A stretch of DNA of 64,000 nucleotides from Verrucomicrobiia bacterium. Lineage in GTDB: Bacteria > Verrucomicrobiota > Verrucomicrobiia > Limisphaerales > UBA9464. The position numbers were made by a program, and so were the translations under genes. Under the pieces are notes generated by a model. The model was given only the letters and a program-made list of their open reading frames with translations. It was not told the DNA's origin and did not search any database. The stretch spans positions 1 through 64,000 of the forward strand of contig JAHCBB010000021.1 in NCBI GenBank assembly GCA_019634635.1, written 5' to 3'. The first letter of the stretch is position 1. Each line of letters starts with the position of its first letter. This document shows, one piece after another, positions 16,901 to 23,602 of the stretch.

Positions 16901-17583
16901 TCCGCAACGCGCAGGGCCAGATTGGTGTCGGCGCCGGTGTCGGACCCGGCACACCCGCGGGACAGTTCGAGATCGGATTGGTCTTCGATGACACCACCCT
17001 CGAAGGCCGGTTGTCCGCCGCCGTGGGGTCCGGACCCAACATCGTTCGGGCCACCGCCCCCAACGCCTTCACCACCGGCAGCTGGCAGCAGGTCGGATTC
17101 ACCGCGGACGGCGCCCAGGTCCGCCTGTATTTGAACGGTACCGAAGTCGCGTCCGCCGACTACCTCGGCAACATCAACGAACCGGGAATCCCCTGGCTCT
17201 CGATGGGTGCCCGGTTGAATGTGGACGACAGCGATCCGCCGGTGGTGGGTCCGGATTTCAATAGTCCGAACTACCTCTCCGGTCCCTTGGATGACCTGGG
17301 GATTTGGAATCGCAGTTTGACTGCGGAAGAGATGTCTCAGATCTACGCGATCGGACTCGAGGGCAACCCCCTGACGGACGTGGTCATCACGCCGCCGGTC
17401 AATCTGGAGTTCACCGGCGTCCGCGTGAATGCCGACGGTTCAGTCACCCTTGAGTGGACCGGTACCGGCGTTCTTGAGGCGTCCACAAGCCTGGGAGGCA
17501 CCTACCAGCCGATTCCTGGCGCCACCAGTCCGTACACGTTCACTCCCGAAGGTCCGGAGTGGTTTGGCCAGCTCCGCAACTAG
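13951..17583 (+). CDS. Secreted protein with three tandem discoidin-like repeats, Ig and LamG domains
   Basis: The 1,210-residue protein has a signal peptide (residues 1-26, ending SALQAQ). Three nearly identical 155-residue repeats start at residues 27, 182 and 337. Each begins NVLQPxD, contains SSANSPGSEGVANAID, TKYLNFDTRIGG and ends NGCCMQIAEVxLLG. The pattern looks like an F5/8 (discoidin) carbohydrate- or lipid-binding sandwich. An Ig-like domain follows (about 495-580), then a beta-rich block, a second Ig-like domain (QWRKNGRNLPDGG, about 820-900) and a LamG/concanavalin-like domain (YWKYDAASGTT to LDDLGIWNRSL, about 905-1130). The role is probably adhesion or glycan binding at the cell surface; no enzyme motif is seen. 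Confidence 0.85.
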   Translation: MNRTRFPKPCCLLLAALWLGSALQAQNVLQPGDPIVASSANSPGSEGVANAIDGQPTKYLNFDTRIGGSPSGFVVSPSIGVTRVVGMFMQSANDAPERDPKVVTLEGSNDENPSWSSGNWELIVRLDDIPEWSGRFEFQEFNFPNLSAYRHYRWTVVETQTENGCCMQIAEVGLLGSVLPQNVLQPSDAISASSANSPGSEGVANAIDRQPTKYLNFDTRIGGSPSGFVVTPALGATVVTGITMQSANDAPERDPKIITIEGSNDADPTWGSGNWELIYRNDEIPEWSGRFEEQTFLFDNFRPYLHYRWTVIETQTPNGCCMQIAEVALLGTGAPANVLQPSDTILASSANSPGSEGVANAIDGQPTKYLNFDTRIGGTPSGFVVTPQLGATVITGISMQSANDAPERDPKVFTIEGSNDESPTWTTGNWELIYRNDDFPEWTARFQTQTAYFPNTRSYRHYRWTVIETQTPNGCCMQIAEVGLLAVADKPDCDKTRILVQPVDTYVLAGEPATFFVTVNGPWPLQWYRNDQLIPGATRTSYTTPPVTTENAGDVYTVKISGCEESRTSTPVQALIFTPSATKSIGISFRGGGANGAPTLMLPTDVAGLHLQAYWNNAQNAGSGEIPDFSVEPEDPLATLWNSDGADSGLTFEFTTSGAWGAGTGDQGATARMLNGLNHAQPNTEPESRMLTFYQVPAGTHSVIAYMVGIPLQFQNANYTVIGETTTTYYVRVINADEYNAAPGFYRGTSTNPANRDLATYVRFDNVRAAADGTIRLTWQTLTPPTYDRGAPVNAIQLILNSTPAPPPPAITDQPHPTTAPENGTVTLSVQATGTGLTYQWRKNGRNLPDGGNVAGATTDTLTISNLGPDDEAIYNVAIFNEGGSVVSRNASVSISRYAIDDALVGYWKYDAASGTTAVNSVAGGSAAVVNGTPNWIQGRIANAFNFDGFTYLFVDNYAKARRALSVSGWVRVEPGFFSDVAFVRNAQGQIGVGAGVGPGTPAGQFEIGLVFDDTTLEGRLSAAVGSGPNIVRATAPNAFTTGSWQQVGFTADGAQVRLYLNGTEVASADYLGNINEPGIPWLSMGARLNVDDSDPPVVGPDFNSPNYLSGPLDDLGIWNRSLTAEEMSQIYAIGLEGNPLTDVVITPPVNLEFTGVRVNADGSVTLEWTGTGVLEASTSLGGTYQPIPGATSPYTFTPEGPEWFGQLRN
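14029..15411 (+). repeat. Three 465-bp in-frame tandem repeats
   Basis: Units start at 14029, 14494 and 14959. They are very similar in DNA as well as in protein, with scattered mostly silent changes, which points to fairly recent duplication or ongoing gene conversion within the gene. Confidence 0.85.
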
Positions 17584-17605
17584 GCGGGGTGGCGGCCAAG
17601 ATTCC

Positions 17606-17635
17606 CGGACGCGGCACCCCAGGGTGCCGCGTCCG
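17606..17635 (+). terminator. Strong GC hairpin after the repeat protein
   Basis: CGGACGCGGCACCC (17606-17619) pairs perfectly with GGGTGCCGCGTCCG (17622-17635), a 14-bp inverted repeat starting 22 bases after the stop codon at 17583. A T-rich stretch (17667-17675) lies about 30 bases later, so it is not a textbook intrinsic terminator, but the position fits an mRNA 3' end. Confidence 0.6.
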
Positions 17636-17786
17636 CAGGGCTCGCGTCGGATGGCGCGGGCCTTTTTCTTTACAGGGGAATTCCGCCTTTAAACGTGACC
17701 GTCATCATTGGTCCACTGCCTCTGACAAGATGATGCTGAGCAGCGCGCCCATGCAGGCACCGCGTTCGGCGGGCGGCGTCAAGCCC

Positions 17787-18893
17787 GGTGGGGCGAGGCT
17801 CCCGCCGAGCCGTCCGTGCAACTGCAAGCCGGGCCTGTGGCAACTCCACTTGCCGACGGCTCAGGAGGACCTTCGCCCCACCATTGGAAACGGGGCTGGA
17901 GCTCCACGACCAGGTGACATCGGTGGGGCGAGGCTCCCGCCGAGCCGTCCGTGCAACTGCAGGCCGGGTCTGTGGCAACTCCACCTGCCGACGGCTCAGG
18001 AGGACCTTCGCCCCACCATTGGAAACGGGGCTGGAGCTCCACGACCAGGTGACATCGGTGGGGCAAGGCTCCCGCCGAGCCGTTGGTGCAACTGCAAGCC
18101 GGGCCTGTGGCAACTCCACTTGCCGACGGCTCAGGAGGACCTTCGCCCCACCACCGGAAAGGGGGCTGGAGCTCCACGACCAGGTGACATCGGTGGGGCA
18201 AGGCTCCCGCCGAGCCGTTGGTGCAACTGCAAGCCGGGCCTGTGGCAACTCCACCTGCCGACGGCTCAGGAGGACCTTTGCCCTACCCTCGGAAAGGGGT
18301 CTGGGGCTCCACGACCAGGTGACATCGGTGGGGCGAGGCTCCCGCCGAGCCGTCCGTGCAACTGCAAGCCGGGCCTGTGGCAACTCCACCTGCGGACGGC
18401 TCAGGAGGACCTTCGCCCCACCATTGGAAACGGGGCTGGAGCTCCACCACCAGGTGACATCGGAGGGGCGAGGCTCCCGCCGAGCCGTTGGTGCAACCGC
18501 AAGCCGGGCCTGTGGCAACTCCACCTGCGGACGGCTCAGGAGGACCTTCGCCCCACCTCCGGAAAGGGGTCTGGAGCTCCACCACCAGGTGACATCGGAG
18601 GGGCGAGGCTCCCGCCGAGCCGTTGGTGCAACTGCAAGCCGGGCCTGTGGCAACTCCACCTGCCGGCGGCTCAGGAGGACCTTCGCCCCACCCCCGGAAA
18701 GGGGTCTGGGGCTCCACTACCAGTTGACATCGGAGGGGCGAGGCTCCCGCCGAGCCGTTGGTGCAACCGCAAGCCGGGCCTGTGGCAACTCCACTTGCCG
18801 ACGGCTCAGGAAGACCTTCGCCCCACCATTGGAAAGGGGGCTGGAGGCCCACCACCAGTTGACATCGGTGGGGCGAGGCTCCCGCCGAGCCGT
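17787..18893 (+). repeat. Eight exact-period 135-bp tandem units, each able to form a long hairpin
   Basis: Units start at 17787, 17922, 18057, 18192, 18327, 18462, 18597 and 18732, and a partial ninth starts at 18867. The spacing is exactly 135 bp every time. Each unit begins with GGTGGGGCGAGGCTCCCGCC plus GAGCC (arm 1, 25 nt). After a 46-nt spacer follows an imperfect inverted copy, GGCTCAGGAGGACCTTCGCC plus CCACC (arm 2, 25 nt, 20 of 25 positions complementary), then 39 nt to the next unit. Since 135 is a multiple of three, several frames on both strands stay open, but substitutions among units change amino acids in each frame. I therefore regard it as structural DNA or RNA rather than coding. 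Confidence 0.85.
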
Positions 18894-18902
18894 GCGCTGG
18901 CG

Positions 18903-21900
18903 GTGTGTGTGTGGGCCATCATCGCTGGATTCCTTCTGACAGGACTGTTCAATGCTCTTGCGGCCGACGACCTTGAATGGCGTGCGGAGGCCGGGGTGCG
19001 CTGGGCGGCGCTTCCGGTTCCGGGGGCGGGACGTGCCGGCTTTCACCTGATGCCCCCCGCGGAGACCGGTCTGCAGTTCACCAACACGTTGGACGAGTTG
19101 CGCGGGGCATCGAACCGGGTGCTCTACAACGGGGCCGGACTGGCCGCCGGGGACGTGGATGGCGATGGCTGGACTGACCTTTTCCTCTGCGATCTCGGTG
19201 GCACCAATCGCCTGTTTCGCAACCGGGGCGCCTGGCGATTTGACGATGTCACTGTCGCCTCCGGACTCGGCGAGGTGATACCGGAGACGCGAGGGGCGGT
19301 CTTTGCCGACATCAACGGTGACGGACACCCCGACCTGCTGATCTCCGTCAATGGACGCGGCGTCCGCTGCTTCATGAATGACGGTCGGGGTCGGTTCCAG
19401 GACACCACCGCCGCCGCGGGTACTGCCGGACCCTGGGGCAGCACGACAATGGCCCTCGCCGATGTGAACGGCGACGGCAGCCTCGATCTCTACGTGGCCA
19501 ACTACCGGACGGATGACATCCGGGATCGCGGCCAGGTCCGCATCCGGATGGTGCAGGGGCGTCCGGTGATGGCCGGAGCCGAGACCAACCGGTTTGTGTT
19601 TCTGGACGGACGGCTTGAGGAGTGTGGGCAGCCGGACCGCCTCCTGCTGAACGACGGATCCGGGCGCTTCCGGGAGGTGCCGTGGACCTCCGGAGCGTTC
19701 CTCGATGAAGCGGGTCGGCCGTTGACCGAACCGCCCCCGGACTGGGGTCTGGCCGCCGCCTTTCGCGATGTGAACGGGGACGGCGCTCCCGACCTGTATG
19801 TCTGCAACGACTATTGGACCCCCGACCGGCTCTGGATCAATGACGGGCGCGGAGGTTTCCGCGCTGCCCCTCCCGAGGCGCTCCGGCACCAAAGCGCCAG
19901 CTCGATGAGCGTGGATTTCGCGGATGTGGACCGTGATGGTCTCGTGGACTTCTTCGTGGTGGACATGCTGAGCCGGGACCCGCGGCTTCGCCGGCGCCAA
20001 AAGCCGGCCCAGAATCCCCCGTTGGCCGGGATCGGCGAGCCGTTGGACCGGCCGCAGTTTGTTCACAACACCCTCTTCCTGAATCGGGGCGATGGCACCT
20101 TTGCCGAAGTGGCCCATGCGGCGGGGTTGCAGGCAACGGACTGGTCGTGGGCGCCCTTGTTTCTGGATGTGGACCTCGATGGATACGAGGACCTCCTTGT
20201 CGGGGCGGGGCATTTCCGGGACGTGCAGGATCTGGATGCCGAGGCTCAGGTGCAGGCACGTCAGCACTCCTGGGACGGATACCCGGATGCGGCGGCGCGG
20301 CAGCGGGCGTTCACGCGGGAGTTGATGGAGCACTACCGGTTGTACCCGCTTCTGCGCATGCACATCGGGGCGTTTCGGAACCGGGGCGACGTGACGTTTG
20401 AGGAGCGAACCGCGGATTGGGGGCTGGATCTTCCCGGGGTCCACCAGGGATTGATCGCTGCAGATTTCGACAATGACGGCGATCTGGATCTGGCGGTGAA
20501 CAGCCTGAACGGGCCGGCCCTGCTGCTTCGAAATGAGAGCCGCGCGCCGCGCATCGCCGTCCGCCTGAAGGGGATGCCGCCAAACACCCGCGGGATTGGT
20601 GCCCGGATCACCTTGCGGGATGATGCCCTGCCGTCCCAGACCACCGAGGTGGTGGCCGGAGGCCGTTACCTTTCGGGTGGCGACACCCAGGTCGTCTTCG
20701 CCTGCGGTCCAGCGTCCTCACGCCGCACGCTTGAGGTGGTCTGGCGTGATGGCACGCGCAGCGTTGTGACCCCGGTCGGCATCAACCGTCTCTACGAGAT
20801 CCCGGCCACGGGTGCGGAGCCCGTTGCGGTCCCCCCGCCCGAGGTGGCACCGGCGCTCTTTGAGGACGTAAGTGCCTCGCTGGCCCACCTCCATCCGGAA
20901 TTGCCCTTCGATGACTTCGCACGGCAGCCACTCCTGCCGCATCGGCTCAGCCATCTCGGGCCGGGTGTGGCCTGGCTGGATGTCAACGGCGACGGGAATG
21001 AGGACCTGGTGGTGGGTGCCGGGAGGGGCGGGGTGCCTGCATTTTTCCTTGGGGACGGCCGCGGAGGATTTGCCTCCGTGGCGGCCCCGCTTGCGGTTCC
21101 TGACGACACCGCCGGGCTGGTGGGCTGGCGGTACGGTGGTGCCGATCGGGTGCTGATGGCGCTGACCGGGTACGAGGAGGCCCGTGTTCCGGCTGTCCTG
21201 GGTTTCGAATGGACCGCGGGTGCCCTCGCCCTGTCGCCTCCGGCCGTTCCGCAGCCGGCACCGGCGGGTGCGCTGGCCATTGGGGACCCGCGGGGGGATG
21301 GGCGACTGGCGCTCTTCGTTGCTGGCGGTGTGGCCCCGGGGGCGTATCCGGCCGGGGCGCCGTCGCGCCTGTACTGGCGGGAGGGGGCCCGGTGGGTCCC
21401 CGACGCGGATAACAGCGCACGACTTGCCGCTGTCGGCCTGGTCAACGCGGCCCTTTGGAGCGATCTCGACGGCGACGGCCGGGCGGAACTGGTGCTGGCT
21501 TGCGAATGGGGACCCCTCAGGGTTTTCCGGCTCACCGGCACGGTGCTCAACGAAATCACCGATGATCTGGGCTTGGCGGGACACACAGGGCTCTGGCGTG
21601 GCGTCGCCGCCGGGGATTTCAACGGCGACGGTCTTCTGGATCTGGTGGCCGCAAACTGGGGGCTCAACAGTCCGAGGCGGGCTTCCGCCTCTCGACCGCT
21701 GGTGCTGGCGCATGGCGCCCTCGCGCAACCCGGGGTGACGGATCTTCTCGAGGCCGAGTGGGTCGGGGACCAACTGGCCCCACGCCGGCAGCTCGCGTCG
21801 CTGGCCGCCGCCATGCCGTTCCTGTCCGACCGGTTCCCAACCCATCGCGCCTCCAGCGAGGCAAGCCTCGACACCTTCCTCGGGGACCGGGTTCGAGACG

Positions 21901-22580
21901 TCCGCCGCGACCGCGTGACCACCCTCGAATCCATGCTGTTTCTCAACACGGGCGGACCGTTCCGCGCAGTCCCGTTGCCCCGTGAGGCCCAGTGGGCGCC
22001 GGCCTTTGGCGTTGTGGTTGCCGACTTCGACGGGGACGGCAACGAGGACGCTTTTCTCAGTCAGAATCTGTTTGGGACGGAGGCGGAGATGTCGCGTCTG
22101 GACGCCGGCACCGGGTTGTTGTTACGGGGCGATGGACAGGGTGGGTTGACGGCGTGGGCACCGTCGGCGTCCGGGATCCGGATCTGGGGCGAGGGACGCG
22201 GTGCGGCGACCGCGGATTTTGATGGCGATGGCCGGCCGGACCTCGTGGTCACCCAGAACGGGGCGGCAACGCGATTGTTTCGGAACCGCGGCGCCCTTCC
22301 GGGTTTGCGGGTGCGCCTCCAGGGTCCACCGGGAAATCCGTCAGCCGTTGGCGCGATGCTGCGACTCAAATCCGGCGATCGCCTGGGAGCCGCGAGGGAA
22401 CTGCATGCCGGGTCGGGACACTGGTCCCAGGACAGCACGACAGTGGTGATGGGGCCCGTCGCCGCCGGCGGGGAACTTTGGGTGCGCTGGCCGGGCGGAC
22501 GGATCACGACCACCCGCGTACCGTCCGGGGCGGTGGAGATCGGGGTCAGCACAACCGGTGAGGTGGTTGCCGGCCGGTGA
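18903..22580 (+). CDS. Exported FG-GAP/VCBS repeat protein with two ASPIC/UnbV domains
   Basis: The protein has many FG-GAP/VCBS blades with calcium-binding type loops, for example DVDGDGWTDLF, DINGDGHPDLL, DVNGDGSLDLY, DVNGDGAPDLY and DFDNDGDLDL. Two ASPIC/UnbV domains (RIAVRLKGMPPNTRGIGARI near the middle and LRVRLQGPPGNPSAVGAML at the C-terminus) show it is a doubled version of the common CRTAC1-like architecture. The start is uncertain: the open frame runs back through the 135-bp repeat array to 17559 without an ATG near the signal peptide. I use the GTG at 18903, which leaves a good signal sequence (VWAIIAGFLLTGLFNALA). Such proteins are exported in PVC bacteria, with unknown substrates. 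Confidence 0.85.
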   Translation: MCVWAIIAGFLLTGLFNALAADDLEWRAEAGVRWAALPVPGAGRAGFHLMPPAETGLQFTNTLDELRGASNRVLYNGAGLAAGDVDGDGWTDLFLCDLGGTNRLFRNRGAWRFDDVTVASGLGEVIPETRGAVFADINGDGHPDLLISVNGRGVRCFMNDGRGRFQDTTAAAGTAGPWGSTTMALADVNGDGSLDLYVANYRTDDIRDRGQVRIRMVQGRPVMAGAETNRFVFLDGRLEECGQPDRLLLNDGSGRFREVPWTSGAFLDEAGRPLTEPPPDWGLAAAFRDVNGDGAPDLYVCNDYWTPDRLWINDGRGGFRAAPPEALRHQSASSMSVDFADVDRDGLVDFFVVDMLSRDPRLRRRQKPAQNPPLAGIGEPLDRPQFVHNTLFLNRGDGTFAEVAHAAGLQATDWSWAPLFLDVDLDGYEDLLVGAGHFRDVQDLDAEAQVQARQHSWDGYPDAAARQRAFTRELMEHYRLYPLLRMHIGAFRNRGDVTFEERTADWGLDLPGVHQGLIAADFDNDGDLDLAVNSLNGPALLLRNESRAPRIAVRLKGMPPNTRGIGARITLRDDALPSQTTEVVAGGRYLSGGDTQVVFACGPASSRRTLEVVWRDGTRSVVTPVGINRLYEIPATGAEPVAVPPPEVAPALFEDVSASLAHLHPELPFDDFARQPLLPHRLSHLGPGVAWLDVNGDGNEDLVVGAGRGGVPAFFLGDGRGGFASVAAPLAVPDDTAGLVGWRYGGADRVLMALTGYEEARVPAVLGFEWTAGALALSPPAVPQPAPAGALAIGDPRGDGRLALFVAGGVAPGAYPAGAPSRLYWREGARWVPDADNSARLAAVGLVNAALWSDLDGDGRAELVLACEWGPLRVFRLTGTVLNEITDDLGLAGHTGLWRGVAAGDFNGDGLLDLVAANWGLNSPRRASASRPLVLAHGALAQPGVTDLLEAEWVGDQLAPRRQLASLAAAMPFLSDRFPTHRASSEASLDTFLGDRVRDVRRDRVTTLESMLFLNTGGPFRAVPLPREAQWAPAFGVVVADFDGDGNEDAFLSQNLFGTEAEMSRLDAGTGLLLRGDGQGGLTAWAPSASGIRIWGEGRGAATADFDGDGRPDLVVTQNGAATRLFRNRGALPGLRVRLQGPPGNPSAVGAMLRLKSGDRLGAARELHAGSGHWSQDSTTVVMGPVAAGGELWVRWPGGRITTTRVPSGAVEIGVSTTGEVVAGR

Positions 22581-22581
22581 A

Positions 22582-22600
22582 CGCCCGGAGCGCCCGGGCG
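22582..22600. terminator. Hairpin between convergent genes
   Basis: CGCCCGG (22582-22588) and CCGGGCG (22594-22600) form a 7-bp stem with a 5-nt loop directly after the stop at 22580 and 16 bases before the stop of the converging gene. It could terminate both; no T-run is present. Confidence 0.5.
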
Positions 22601-22615
22601 AATTCATGGCAATCG

Positions 22616-23074
22616 CTATCCGATCGGCTCGCTCACTTCCGTGATCGCAGACGGGTTGCCGGCGCGCTCCTCCACTTCGGAGACGTCCGATGCGACGGCC
22701 TGCCTGATGATCCGGGCCGCGACTTCGTCGAGGTGGGTTTGCAGGAGGTGGCTCGCTTCCAAAAACGTTGGCCAGAGGGTTTCGTCCAGAAACCGACGCG
22801 GCACTTTGGCCCGGACCGTGGTTCTGCGTTGTCGGGCGTAGCGATAGGGCTGGATGCCGTAGCGTCGCAGCATGGCGACGAGCAATTTTCGACTCCAGGG
22901 GTCGCGCAATGAGAACGTGTACTCGATTGGAGGATCGGAAGCCTCCAGCGTGGCAAGGCGGGCGAGGATCCGATTCCGGGCCTGCGCGGCGGCATCGCGT
23001 TCTCCGGGTGTGGCGGCGCCGGCATGAAGCGCTTCCACCCGCTCGAGCTTCGCCAGCAATTCGGCCTCGGTCAT
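22616..23074 (-). CDS. Conserved hypothetical protein with DUF2786-like N-terminus
   Basis: This 152-residue protein has an N-terminal helical hairpin (ELLAKLERVEALHAGAATPG and ARNRILARLATLE) that resembles the DUF2786 helix pair. A basic segment follows (YTFSLRDPWSRKLLVAMLRR, YRYARQRRTTVRAKVPRRF) and a helical acidic tail. The many arginines suggest nucleic-acid binding, but no catalytic motif is visible. The start overlaps the preceding small gene as ATGA. I do not recognise a specific function. Confidence 0.7.
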   Translation of the reverse strand: MTEAELLAKLERVEALHAGAATPGERDAAAQARNRILARLATLEASDPPIEYTFSLRDPWSRKLLVAMLRRYGIQPYRYARQRRTTVRAKVPRRFLDETLWPTFLEASHLLQTHLDEVAARIIRQAVASDVSEVEERAGNPSAITEVSEPIG

Positions 23075-23286
23075 GGGAGAAACATCATGGCATCGGAGAA
23101 CGCGGCAATGTCCGCTTCGTCCTCGGAGATCAAGGTGCGTCCGGAGCCATCGAGGGCGAGCCTCTTGGCGGCGCGGAGCGGGTGGATGCCCGGGGCTCCC
23201 GGGGCTTCGGAATCCTTGCGGTGCCGCTCAACCGCGAACTTGCGGATTTCTCGATCGCTGGTGGTTGCTGACGAAACGCCAATCAC
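23071..23286 (-). CDS. Small hypothetical protein (71 residues)
   Basis: The ORF ends with a TGA that overlaps the ATG of the following 152-residue gene, the same ATGA coupling used in other operons of this window, which argues that it is real. It is charged, has IHPLRAAKRLAL in the middle and an acidic EDEADIAAF near the end, with no membrane segment. I recognise no family. Confidence 0.5.
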   Translation of the reverse strand: MIGVSSATTSDREIRKFAVERHRKDSEAPGAPGIHPLRAAKRLALDGSGRTLISEDEADIAAFSDAMMFLP

Positions 23287-23376
23287 GGTGCGGAGGAACT
23301 TTTTGCAATCTGGCCCGGGAAACTCTGCGTTAAAAGCCGCACGAGCAGCGCGCCGGGCTCCAACCCGGTTGGAGAG

Positions 23377-23453
23377 TGGTGCACCCGTGAGGAGTCGAAC
23401 CTCAAACCTGCTGATCCGTAGTCAGCTGCTCTATCCAATTGAGCTACGGGTGC
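23377..23453 (-). tRNA. tRNA-Arg (anticodon ACG)
   Basis: On the minus strand GCACCCG (5' end, 23453) pairs with CGGGTGC, followed by discriminator A and an encoded CCA ending at 23377. The D arm is AGCTCAATTGGATAGAGCA. The anticodon stem GCTGA/TCAGC encloses loop CTACGGA, giving anticodon ACG, which reads CGU/CGC/CGA after deamination to inosine. The T arm contains GGTTCGACTCC. All four arms close properly. Confidence 0.96.
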
Positions 23454-23602
23454 AACCCGGGCGGGGAAGCTAGGAATCGTCCACGCGACCGGCAAGACGG
23501 AAGTTCCATTCGGATCGCCCCCCCCGCGGACCGGGGCGCTGTCGCGGCCTCGGGTGGGTTGCGGGAGGGGCGGGGGGTGAGGCTTCGTGGAATCCCGGGA
23601 GA

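Noticed and set aside
17670..18659. Minus-strand 45-residue repeat protein over the 135-bp array
   Set aside because: Open only because the period is a multiple of three; amino acids change freely between units and no start or signal features are present.
17787..18893. CRISPR array
   Set aside because: Whole 135-bp units are repeated with minor changes, not short repeats with unique spacers.
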